From Thermoplasmata archaeon (GTDB taxonomy: Archaea > Thermoplasmatota > E2 > DHVEG-1), in assembly GCA_003649845.1 (NCBI GenBank), contig QMTB01000066.1:1-7753 (forward strand): a stretch of 7,753 nt of DNA, given 5' to 3'. Below, piece after piece: positions 1 to 5,684 of this stretch (position 1 is the stretch's first letter; the number at the start of each line of letters is the position of its first letter). The notes below the pieces were generated by a model that saw only the letters and a program-made list of their open reading frames with translations, had not been told where the DNA came from and ran no database searches. The position numbers and the translations under genes are program-made.

Positions 1-396
1 ATCTATAAAACCTTCTTCAGTAGTTGAACAAGATATTATTTTAACATTTTCTCCATATTTCTTATCGCATTTGGTTTCTTCTGCTGTTATAATTAGAGTT
101 TCAATTTCTCCTTTAACTGCTAAAGCATCTATTGGAGTTCGACAATGCGTATCTAGTATTATCCTAGTTGGTTGTTTAGGTTTCTCTACATATTTTTCTT
201 TTACTGTAAGCTTAGGGTTATCATTTAAAACTGTTTCTATTCCAACTAATATAGCATCACAACTATTTCTCAATCTATGTACTCTAGCTATATCTTCTTC
301 ACTTGATATTCTAAACTGTTTCCTACTCGGAAGAGATATTTTTCCATCAGCAGACATAGCACAGTTTACTATAATATAAGGTCGGTTCATATTCAT
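1..396 (-). CDS. arfC: 2,5-diamino-6-ribosylamino-pyrimidinone 5'-phosphate reductase (RibD C-terminal/Rib7 family), C-terminus cut by window edge
   Basis: Archaeal riboflavin-pathway reductase that reduces the ribosyl side chain of the diaminopyrimidinone phosphate to the ribityl form, using NAD(P)H; cytosolic. I translated the minus strand by hand: 132 codons stay open from an ATG at 396 to base 1. The family N-terminus is clear: RPYIIVNCAMSADGKIS (the strand-1 and substrate loop), then ISSEED..RVH.LR, then DAILVGIETVLNDNPKLTVK (NADP/substrate pocket), then PTRIILDTHCRTP. The family is normally about 220 residues, so roughly 40% at the C-terminus lies outside the window. The start at 396 overlaps the thyX stop by 4 nt (ATGA); an ATG at 390 is an alternative giving MNRPYI, closer to the usual family start. 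No strong ribosome binding site precedes either, which fits translational coupling to thyX. Family assignment is firm; the exact start is not. Confidence 0.9.
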   Translation of the reverse strand, partial: MNMNRPYIIVNCAMSADGKISLPSRKQFRISSEEDIARVHRLRNSCDAILVGIETVLNDNPKLTVKEKYVEKPKQPTRIILDTHCRTPIDALAVKGEIETLIITAEETKCDKKYGENVKIISCSTTEEGFID

Positions 397-1055
397 CCAG
401 GGTATAATGGGCAATCTTTTCTATCCTCTGGGCATATACCTAATCGTTTACATGCAGGACCAGCGTTTTTAAAGATGATAGGCGCCTCTTTCTTTACAAG
501 TGCAAGCATCTTATAGGCTAGTTTTCTAATCTCCCATTGAGCTTGGAGACAGCATCTTAGATCAAAGAAGTTTAGTAGAGAACGAGCATTCATTGTGACA
601 ATTATATTACTATAAGTTGCATTTGGTAGAACATATCTAGCATCCTCTGTTGGTATACCAAACTCCAGTAACTCATTATAATACTCCCATATTTTATTCA
701 TAATTTCATCATATTTCTCTTTAGCTTTTTTGTCTTTAGCGATGGTTGGTGGAGTAATATAACTAGGTTTATCTATGGAGACATACCTCTGACTCTGTTG
801 TGCATAACTAGCTATTCTATGTCTAACTAGTTGATGGGTTAGAGATCTACTTACACCGCTAATTGCAAAGGTGAAAGATGCATGTTCTATTACACTTGTA
901 TGTCCCCTATGCATAATTTCTTCTAATATAGCTTTTAATTCTTTATCAGAGGATTTCTCTACCTCCTCTGGTGTAGCAGAAGTATGTGTAAGTTTAGCTG
1001 CTATAGCTGAGATACGTTCAGGTTGAGGTGTGAAACTAATGAGTTTTACATTCAT
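393..1055 (-). CDS. thyX: Flavin-dependent thymidylate synthase ThyX
   Basis: Makes dTMP from dUMP with methylene-tetrahydrofolate (or an archaeal pterin analogue) as carbon donor and FAD plus NAD(P)H as reductant, leaving the folate as THF. The protein has 220 residues, a normal ThyX length. It carries the diagnostic ThyX motif RHR..S....S.R at residues 78-90 (RHRIASYAQQSQRY), preceded by EHASFTF at 57-63 and SRSLTHQLVRHR. The C-terminal half has the conserved RSLLNFFDLRCCLQAQWEIR (158-177). The last 20 residues contain C202, C208 and C215 in a GPAC/CPE/DC arrangement, a possible metal site. The start at 1055 gives the usual MxVKLISFTPxPE opening and has no good Shine-Dalgarno upstream, so the mRNA may be leaderless. 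It is first in a leftward pair with arfC and divergent from the mbh operon. Confidence 0.96.
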   Translation of the reverse strand: MNVKLISFTPQPERISAIAAKLTHTSATPEEVEKSSDKELKAILEEIMHRGHTSVIEHASFTFAISGVSRSLTHQLVRHRIASYAQQSQRYVSIDKPSYITPPTIAKDKKAKEKYDEIMNKIWEYYNELLEFGIPTEDARYVLPNATYSNIIVTMNARSLLNFFDLRCCLQAQWEIRKLAYKMLALVKKEAPIIFKNAGPACKRLGICPEDRKDCPLYPG

Positions 1056-1077
1056 TATCTTCAGGTAAATATAGAGC

Positions 1078-1087
1078 TATTTAATAA
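1078..1087 (-). promoter_or_regulatory. Candidate TATA box for thyX-arfC, possibly leaderless
   Basis: On the minus strand the sequence reads TTATTAAATA, centred about 28 nt upstream of the thyX ATG. Archaeal TATA boxes sit about 26 nt before the transcription start, so transcription would begin at or within a few bases of the start codon. The absence of a ribosome binding site before thyX agrees with this. A second A/T-rich box (GTTAAAAATG, about 10 nt further upstream) could serve instead. Position-based inference only. Confidence 0.35.
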
Positions 1088-1205
1088 CATTTTTAACTCA
1101 CTATTAAACCTATGGGTCTTCTTTTATTTTCTCCATTATCCTGGTTCCTATTTTTTCTATAGAATAGGCTTTAGGAAACCGAGGTGTTAAATTAAAACCA
1201 TAAAC

Positions 1206-1226
1206 TTTTAAAAACCTATAAAATTA
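1206..1226 (+). promoter_or_regulatory. Candidate TATA promoter of the mbh operon
   Basis: Two overlapping A/T boxes, TTTTAAAAA (1206-1214) and TATAAAATTA (1217-1226), lie 41-61 nt upstream of the mbhA ATG. An archaeal start about 25 nt downstream would fall near 1236-1248, giving a 20-30 nt leader that still contains the ribosome binding site. Which box is used cannot be told from sequence. No other convincing promoter-sized gap exists until after mbhM, so this probably drives the whole downstream run. Confidence 0.45.
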
Positions 1227-1252
1227 CCATGAGCGAGAAATTGAAGGATTTA

Positions 1253-1260
1253 AGGGGAGA
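1253..1260 (+). promoter_or_regulatory. Ribosome binding site of mbhA
   Basis: AGGGGAGA sits 6 nt before the ATG at 1267 and complements the archaeal 16S 3' end. It supports 1267 as the start and argues against the out-of-frame ATG at 1229, which has no such site. Confidence 0.7.
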
Positions 1261-1266
1261 TAAAAC

Positions 1267-1788
1267 ATGCTCGCGTTTGTCGTCACCTCACTGGTTTGCT
1301 TCCTAACCTATCTGTTTTTAACAACAGGTAGTGGATCTATAGCAGGACTTTGGAGTATAGAAGAAATACTGTTAGGGTTATTGTTGTCATTATTCGCAGG
1401 TTTCATATCTCAAAATATATTTATCAAGGATAGCTATAGAATGGCTAATCCTAAAAGATGGTTATTATTCCTTGTATATCTATTTGGACCTTTCTTCATT
1501 GGGATGGCTAAAGCAAATTTTGATGTGGCATATAGGGTTATAACTGGCAAAATTAATCCTGGTATCGTGAGAATATCGCCTGGTATTAAAACGGATCTAG
1601 GTATAACTATGCTTGCAAACTCTATAACTCTAACACCAGGTACTTTAAGTGTTGATGTTGATGAGAAAACAAATGATCTATATGTACATTGGATTAATGT
1701 GAAAGAGGAAGCTTTGAAGAAGAAACCGGTTGATGAAAGATATATCTGCGGTAGTTTCCCAAAATGGGTGAGGAGGATTGCTGAATGA
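1267..1788 (+). CDS. mbhA: Mrp/Mbh antiporter small subunit MbhA (MnhE/MrpE family)
   Basis: Membrane subunit of the Mrp-type Na+/H+ antiporter module. It has 173 residues with hydrophobic helices at about 3-20, 32-53 and 63-83, then a cytoplasmic C-terminal domain. The family hallmark is clear: AKANFDVAYRVITGKINPGI (81-100), followed by KTDLG and LANSITLTPGTLSVDVDE (116-133). In Mrp and Mbh complexes MnhE belongs to the small-subunit bundle with MnhF and MnhG, needed for antiport although it carries no obvious proton channel itself. The ATG at 1267 has a good ribosome binding site. It opens the ten-gene run, and its stop overlaps the mbhB start by 4 nt (ATGA). Confidence 0.94.
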   Translation: MLAFVVTSLVCFLTYLFLTTGSGSIAGLWSIEEILLGLLLSLFAGFISQNIFIKDSYRMANPKRWLLFLVYLFGPFFIGMAKANFDVAYRVITGKINPGIVRISPGIKTDLGITMLANSITLTPGTLSVDVDEKTNDLYVHWINVKEEALKKKPVDERYICGSFPKWVRRIAE

Positions 1789-2054
1789 TAGAAATTGGAA
1801 TGGAGTATCTAACGATACTATTGCTATTATTCATAACAATTATACTAGCAGGAATTAGAATCATTAAAGGACCTACAACTCCTGATAGAGTAGTTGGTTT
1901 AGATACAGTTAATACTGTTGTTATAGTTGGAATGGTAATCTTTGGAGCAGCCTATAGAGAGGTAATCTATATTGACGTAGCTATTGTATATGCATTATTA
2001 TCTTTTATATCAACATTATTTATCGCTAAATATCTAGAAGGAGGTAGATTCTAA
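1785..2054 (+). CDS. mbhB: Mrp/Mbh antiporter small subunit MbhB (MnhF/MrpF family)
   Basis: Small three-helix membrane subunit of 89 residues. The hallmark KGPTTPDRVVGLDTVNT (28-44) and DVAIVYALLSFISTLFIAKY (64-83) identify MnhF; the conserved D40 and D64 lie in or next to membrane helices. AGGAGG at 1771-1776, 8 nt before the ATG, supports the start at 1785 over the in-frame ATG at 1800. The start lies in the mbhA stop (ATGA overlap), implying coupled translation. It would pack with MbhA and MbhC in the antiporter module. Confidence 0.95.
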   Translation: MIEIGMEYLTILLLLFITIILAGIRIIKGPTTPDRVVGLDTVNTVVIVGMVIFGAAYREVIYIDVAIVYALLSFISTLFIAKYLEGGRF

Positions 2055-2414
2055 ATGATTGCAACCTATATCATATATCTATTCATGGGTATAGGTATAT
2101 TTTTTATGTTACTAGGTGGCATAGGGTTAATTCGTTTCCCAGATGTTTATACTAGACTCCATGCTGGTACTAAATGCACTACTTTTGGTTCTATATTTCT
2201 AACTCTCTCTGTTGTAATACTCGGTTTAAAAACTTGGTATCTAGGCGATGTAAATGGCTCGGTTTTAGCGATTCATACCATTATAGCATTAGCAGCTATA
2301 CTTATAACTAATCCAACTGGTGCCCATGCTATCGCGAGAGCAGCTCATAGGAGTGGTGTTAAACCTGTAAATGCAGTTGTAGATGATTTAGAGAAGGAGG
2401 AGAAAAAGAAATGA
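2055..2414 (+). CDS. mbhC: Mrp/Mbh antiporter small subunit MbhC (MnhG/MrpG family)
   Basis: Small membrane subunit of 119 residues. The MnhG signature GGIGLIRFPDVYTRLHAGTK (21-40) is nearly ideal, followed by TTFGS and a third hydrophobic helix at about 71-85 ending ITNPTGAHAIARAAHRSG (84-101). The charged tail (DDLEKEEKKK) is cytoplasmic and may be the least conserved part. The ATG directly follows the mbhB stop with no gap, and AAGGAGGT at 2038-2045 lies 9 nt upstream. Its stop overlaps mbhD by 4 nt. Confidence 0.95.
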   Translation: MIATYIIYLFMGIGIFFMLLGGIGLIRFPDVYTRLHAGTKCTTFGSIFLTLSVVILGLKTWYLGDVNGSVLAIHTIIALAAILITNPTGAHAIARAAHRSGVKPVNAVVDDLEKEEKKK

Positions 2415-2662
2415 TTATAGAGCTATTACATATCATAATACCTATTCTTATAGTGGCAACATCACTAGTAGCTGTTCTACTTAGAGATCTAATGGCATCT
2501 GCCATATCTTTAGCAGCTATGAGTTTGCTTCTCTCATTAGAATTTTATATCCTCCAAGCTCCTGATGTTGCTATTGCAGAGGCTGGAGTAGGAGCATGTC
2601 TAACAACAGCTATCCTTGTATTAGCGATTAAAGCCACAGCTCGTATGGAGGAGGAATCATAA
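2411..2662 (+). CDS. mbhD: Hydrogenase/antiporter subunit MbhD (DUF4040, MrpA C-terminal-like)
   Basis: An 83-residue, three-helix membrane protein. It corresponds to part of the C-terminal extension of bacterial MrpA, which Mbh-type complexes encode as a separate gene. The recognisable core is DLMASAISLAAMSLLLSLEF (26-45) followed by LQAPDVAIAEAGVGACLTTA (48-67), the APDVA.TEA.VG motif of the family, with E57 as the likely buried acid. The start shares ATGA with the mbhC stop and is preceded by AAGGAGG about 9 nt upstream. With MbhE it replaces the tail of a full MrpA, whose large NuoL-like part is absent here. Confidence 0.93.
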   Translation: MIIELLHIIIPILIVATSLVAVLLRDLMASAISLAAMSLLLSLEFYILQAPDVAIAEAGVGACLTTAILVLAIKATARMEEES

Positions 2663-2938
2663 ATGGAAGGTAGAATGCTAGTAGCAGCAGGTAGTTTAAC
2701 CATTGTATCTATATTTCTAATATTTGGTGCTTTACTTATACATCCCTTTGGTGTTCCAAATGCCTATAAAATGGATCAATATATAATTGACCACACTCAA
2801 AATGAGAGTGGAGCAAATAATGGAGTAACAGCTGTAGTATTTGATTATAGAGGTTTTGATACACTAGGAGAGGCAACTGTTTTATTCACTGCTGTAGCAG
2901 GTGTAATACTAGTTTTCAGGAGGGTGAAGAAAGAATGA
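2663..2938 (+). CDS. mbhE: Hydrogenase/antiporter subunit MbhE (MrpA C-terminal / MnhB N-terminal-like)
   Basis: A 91-residue membrane protein with helices at about 5-27 and 68-86 and a polar loop between them. The signature VTAVVFDYRGFDTLGEATVL (55-74) is that of the segment fused at the end of MrpA in bacteria and called MbhE in Mbh clusters; E70 is the conserved membrane acid. The ATG follows the mbhD stop with no gap and has GGAGGAGG 8 nt upstream. The end overlaps mbhF by 4 nt. Assignment is firm; the MnhB-like name used by some annotations would describe the same domain. Confidence 0.92.
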   Translation: MEGRMLVAAGSLTIVSIFLIFGALLIHPFGVPNAYKMDQYIIDHTQNESGANNGVTAVVFDYRGFDTLGEATVLFTAVAGVILVFRRVKKE

Positions 2939-3396
2939 TGTCTAAGATTGTTAAAACCATTGCAGGTATCTCTTTTCCCTTTATAACAATCTATGGACTT
3001 TATGTTATAGCTCATGGTCATCTAACACCAGGAGGAGGTTTTCAAGGAGGAGCGATTGTTGCATCTGGATTGATATTATTATTAGTTGCCTATGGAACAG
3101 ATTGGATTATAGAGAAGATTAAAGAAAGTCATCTCTCTATACTTGAAAGTCTGGGTGCACTAGGTTTTATCGGTGTTGCATTTCTAGGGCTAATATTTGG
3201 AGGAATGTTTTTTACAAACTTTATAGCTGGTACTTCAATGCTCTTTGGTGGTATACCAACTTCTACTGCTGCCAATATTAATACAGGTGGAACTCTACCT
3301 CTTATGAATTTTGCTGTTGGATTAAAAGTAATTGCAGGTTTATTTGCAATTGTACTCGTAATGGCTTATGCTATATCTAAGGAGGAAGGTGAATAA
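2935..3396 (+). CDS. mbhF: Mrp/Mbh antiporter subunit MbhF (MnhB/MrpB family)
   Basis: Four-helix membrane subunit of 153 residues. The MnhB hallmark GHLTPGGGFQGGAIVASGLI (28-47) is complete. A second conserved stretch, NTGGTLPLMNFAVGLKVIAG (116-135), ends in the helix that holds K131. MnhB is part of the Na+-linked small-subunit bundle in Mrp and Mbh. Two adjacent ATG codons (2935 and 2938) are possible; GGAGGGTGA at 2919-2927 serves either, and 2935 gives the ATGA overlap with mbhE. Confidence 0.94.
   Translation: MMSKIVKTIAGISFPFITIYGLYVIAHGHLTPGGGFQGGAIVASGLILLLVAYGTDWIIEKIKESHLSILESLGALGFIGVAFLGLIFGGMFFTNFIAGTSMLFGGIPTSTAANINTGGTLPLMNFAVGLKVIAGLFAIVLVMAYAISKEEGE
3379..3392 (+). promoter_or_regulatory. 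Ribosome binding site that fixes the mbhG start
   Basis: AAGGAGGAAGGTGA contains two Shine-Dalgarno-like cores, GGAGG and GGTGA. GGTGA lies 5 nt before the ATG at 3398. An in-frame ATG at 3368 lies upstream of this site and would add ten charged residues (MLYLRRKVNK) absent from the family, so 3398 is preferred. Confidence 0.8.
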
Positions 3397-3397
3397 G

Positions 3398-3742
3398 ATG
3401 ATTGCAAATATACCTTTCCTAGCGGTTATGGCTATGATAATAATAGGTTTAGCAACAGTAGTCTTTAAGAGGAATTTAATTAAAATGGTTATAGGTGTAA
3501 GCATAATTGAGAGTGGAGTGAATCTTTTTCTTATAACCCTTGGTTATAGAGAACATAGTGTTGCACCTATCTATACTGCTAGCCCCGGTGGTATCATGTC
3601 CTATCCTGTTCCACAAGCTTTAACACTAACTAGTATTGTCATAGGTGTAGCAGTACTTGCCTTAATGCTATCACTGGTAATATACATTTATAGGCATTAT
3701 AAAACACTTGATATTAGAAAACTTGGAGGAGGGGAAGAATGA
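3398..3742 (+). CDS. mbhG: Mrp/Mbh antiporter subunit MbhG (MnhC/MrpC, NuoK-like)
   Basis: NuoK-like three-helix subunit of 114 residues from the chosen start. Family landmarks are KRNLIKMVIGVSIIESGVNL (24-43), which contains the conserved membrane glutamate E38, and SYPVPQALTLTSIVIGVAVL (68-87), then the tail R.YKTLD. MrpC and NuoK proteins sit next to the large antiporter subunit and carry buried acids in the ion path. The gap to mbhF is 1 nt. The stop overlaps mbhH by 4 nt. A longer version starting at 3368 is unlikely because the ribosome binding site would fall inside the gene. Confidence 0.94.
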   Translation: MIANIPFLAVMAMIIIGLATVVFKRNLIKMVIGVSIIESGVNLFLITLGYREHSVAPIYTASPGGIMSYPVPQALTLTSIVIGVAVLALMLSLVIYIYRHYKTLDIRKLGGGEE

Positions 3743-5325
3743 ACATACTAGATATATTATTACAGCAATCTCCAGCTTTAATAGTAGCTACACCCCTACT
3801 TGGAGCTTTTCTAACTCCCCTTATAGGTAAACTAGGTTATAATGTTAGAAATATCTTCATAATAATTATATTAGCTGTAACTGCTTTCCTAGTTTTCCTA
3901 CTCGCCTCGGATGTATTTTCTGGTAATATACATACCTATGTATTTGGAGGTACAACTTCAACAGTTTTATCTAACACTGTTATACGCATATTGTTTGAAG
4001 TAGATGGATTAAGTATATTCATGGCTATTATAACAGTTATACTTTCTCTTGCAGCTGTAATATATTCGTGGGCTTTTATGAGAGAGGAAACAGGTCAAGA
4101 TAAATATTACACTCTACTCTTATTAATGACAACTGGTATGTTTGGAATGGTTTTAACTGGTGATCTCTTCAACTTCTTTGTATTCCTAGAGATTACATCC
4201 ATTGCTTCTTGTGCTTTGATAGCATTCTGGACGCATAAAGCAAAAGCAGTGGAAGCAGCTTTTAACTATATGGTTATCAGTACTATTGGAGCACTATTTG
4301 TATTGTTATCTATAGCTTTCCTCTATGGTAAATATGATGCTCTCAATATAGCTAAATTGGCTTCTAGGATTACGCCTGTTAGCTTCTCTTTTATAGATAA
4401 ACTCTCTCTTATACTACTACTAGCTGCTCTTACTATGAAAGCAGGTATAGCACCTATGCATATGTGGCTGCCAGATGCATATGGTAGAGCACCAGCTTCT
4501 ATATCTATTATACTAGTTGGGGCTACACAGGCAAGCCTATATGGAGTATTTAGAATATGTTTCACTTTATATGGGAATGTAATTCAGATACCAGAGGTAT
4601 CTCTAGGTTGGATTATGGTTATACTAGGTTTAATCACCATGCTTATAGGAGTTTTTATGGCGATGATTCAAATAGATTTCAAAAAGTTAATAGCCTATGG
4701 CGCTCTTGCAGAATTAGGTTACATGTTCCTAGGAGTAGGAACAGGTTTAACGATTCTTTCAAATCCACAACTTAGTCTTGCATCTAATTCCTTTGCATTA
4801 CAAGCTATGAAAGGAGGTATATTCCATATAATTAATGACGCTCTTGATGTAGGATTACTATTCTTAGTGGCAGGAGCTGTATACTATGCTACAAAGGAAT
4901 CTTCTCTAAATAATCTAGGAGGTATAGCTAGAAATATGAAATATACTACAGTATTCTTCCTCATAGGTTTACTAGCGGTTTCCGGTATACCTCCTATGAA
5001 TGGTTTTGCTTCTAAACTATTAATCTATGAATCAGTTTATCAGTTAAATCCTATATTGGCTATAATAGCGATTCTCGCTAGTATAATGTTACTAGCTATA
5101 ATGGTCAAGGTATTTTATTCTGCATTCCTAGGACCAAAGATAGATAGATTTCAAGATATAAGAGAAGCTCCTAAAAGTATGCTTATAGCTATGGGTATAC
5201 TAGCTTCTCTGATAATCTTTTTTGGTTTATTCCCAGATTTAATAGTCAACACCCTAGTAGAACCAGCTGTTAAAGCAATTACTCATCCTACTAGCTATAT
5301 ACTCTGGCTTACAGGAGGTGTATAG
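3739..5325 (+). CDS. mbhH: Ion-translocating antiporter subunit MbhH (MnhD/MrpD, NuoN/NuoM-like)
   Basis: Large membrane protein of 528 residues with about 14 helices, the Proton_antipo_M fold shared by MrpD, NuoL, NuoM and NuoN. The buried ion-path residues are present: E151 in DLFNFFVFLEITS, K234 and H241 in MKAGIAPMHMWLPDA, K315/K316 in DFKKLIAYGALAELGY, and K457 in MVKVFYSAFLG near the twelfth helix. At 363-376 the motif is HIINDALDVGLLFL, so the lysine seen in many MrpD/NuoL proteins (H..NHA..K.LLFL) is an aspartate, D370. This is the only large antiporter-type subunit in the window. It starts in the mbhG stop (ATGA), with GGAGGAGGGG just upstream, and is followed 3 nt later by mbhI. Confidence 0.95.
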   Translation: MNILDILLQQSPALIVATPLLGAFLTPLIGKLGYNVRNIFIIIILAVTAFLVFLLASDVFSGNIHTYVFGGTTSTVLSNTVIRILFEVDGLSIFMAIITVILSLAAVIYSWAFMREETGQDKYYTLLLLMTTGMFGMVLTGDLFNFFVFLEITSIASCALIAFWTHKAKAVEAAFNYMVISTIGALFVLLSIAFLYGKYDALNIAKLASRITPVSFSFIDKLSLILLLAALTMKAGIAPMHMWLPDAYGRAPASISIILVGATQASLYGVFRICFTLYGNVIQIPEVSLGWIMVILGLITMLIGVFMAMIQIDFKKLIAYGALAELGYMFLGVGTGLTILSNPQLSLASNSFALQAMKGGIFHIINDALDVGLLFLVAGAVYYATKESSLNNLGGIARNMKYTTVFFLIGLLAVSGIPPMNGFASKLLIYESVYQLNPILAIIAILASIMLLAIMVKVFYSAFLGPKIDRFQDIREAPKSMLIAMGILASLIIFFGLFPDLIVNTLVEPAVKAITHPTSYILWLTGGV

Positions 5326-5328
5326 AGA

Positions 5329-5682
5329 ATGTTTGAACAACTTCTTAAAACCTTTGACACCGGTAATGGTTATTGGAATCCCCTAGTATGGGGTTTTGCA
5401 TTTCTAATAATCTTTCTGATAATCTATATACTTAGAGGTAGAGGTAATCCAAGTTATAAAAGAGGTACAGAGCAGACAAAGGTTTTCCTATCTGGTAATC
5501 CAGAATATGAGAATAAAGAGCTGTTACATGTAAAGGCTAGTAACCTCTACTGGGGTTGGGTAGAATCAACGAAATGGGTTATCAATACTTTAAAAAAGAT
5601 GCATACTGGTAGAGCTAATGACTATATACTCTGGTTTACCTTTATGATCGCCATATTTATGCTCCTGCTTGGGGTGATATAA
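5329..5682 (+). CDS. mbhI: Bridging membrane subunit MbhI-like (resembles C-terminal tail of HyfB/NuoL-type subunits)
   Basis: A 117-residue protein with one helix at about 18-35, a polar amphipathic stretch at 60-92, and a second helix at about 98-116. The middle part, HVKASNLYWGWVESTK (67-82) followed by LKKMHTGRANDYILW (88-102), resembles the ends of NuoL/HyfB proteins, where VKAS..YW, then ..L..LQ.G..N.YL precedes the last helix. Position, size and topology match MbhI, which in Mbh links the antiporter module to the NuoH-like module through a lateral helix. AGGAGGTG 8 nt upstream supports the start. Identification rests mainly on position and topology and is weaker than for its neighbours. 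Confidence 0.78.
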   Translation: MFEQLLKTFDTGNGYWNPLVWGFAFLIIFLIIYILRGRGNPSYKRGTEQTKVFLSGNPEYENKELLHVKASNLYWGWVESTKWVINTLKKMHTGRANDYILWFTFMIAIFMLLLGVI

Positions 5683-5684
5683 AG

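Larger units (their letters stand above)
1056..1266. other. Divergent intergenic region between thyX and mbhA
   Basis: This 211-bp, strongly A/T-rich stretch separates the two divergent transcription units. It holds candidate TATA boxes for both directions, a perfect 10-bp palindrome TTCTATAGAA at 1155-1164 and a partly overlapping inverted repeat CCTATT/AATAGG (1147-1152 and 1163-1168). The related strings AAACCTAT (1106-1113), AAACCATA (1197-1202 plus two bases) and AAACCTATA (1212-1220) recur across it. I see no RNA gene. A 37-codon open frame on the minus strand (1110-1223) lacks a usable start codon and is not called as a gene. Confidence 0.6.

Noticed and set aside
71..379. Plus-strand open frame of 102 codons
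   Set aside because: It lies antisense to arfC, whose translation shows clear family motifs; the plus frame shows none.
1110..1223. Minus-strand open frame of 37 codons with a protein-like look (contains RFPKAYSIEKIGTRIMEKIK)
   Set aside because: It has no ATG, GTG or TTG near its beginning; the only ATG is eight codons before its stop. It overlaps the mbh promoter candidates, and a frame this long is expected by chance in A/T-rich DNA. A decayed gene remnant is possible; a protein search of the 37 residues would decide.
1229..1306. Small plus-strand frame of 25 codons (MSEKLKDLRGDK...) overlapping the mbhA start
   Set aside because: It has no ribosome binding site, would probably start at or before the predicted transcription start, and overlaps the well-supported mbhA start out of frame.
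4323..4565. Minus-strand open frame of 80 codons inside mbhH
   Set aside because: Antisense shadow of a strongly conserved membrane-protein gene; no ribosome binding site or recognisable motif.
4557..4775. Plus-strand open frame of 72 codons inside mbhH
   Set aside because: Out-of-frame shadow of mbhH with no family features; the mbhH frame is intact throughout, so there is no frameshift.
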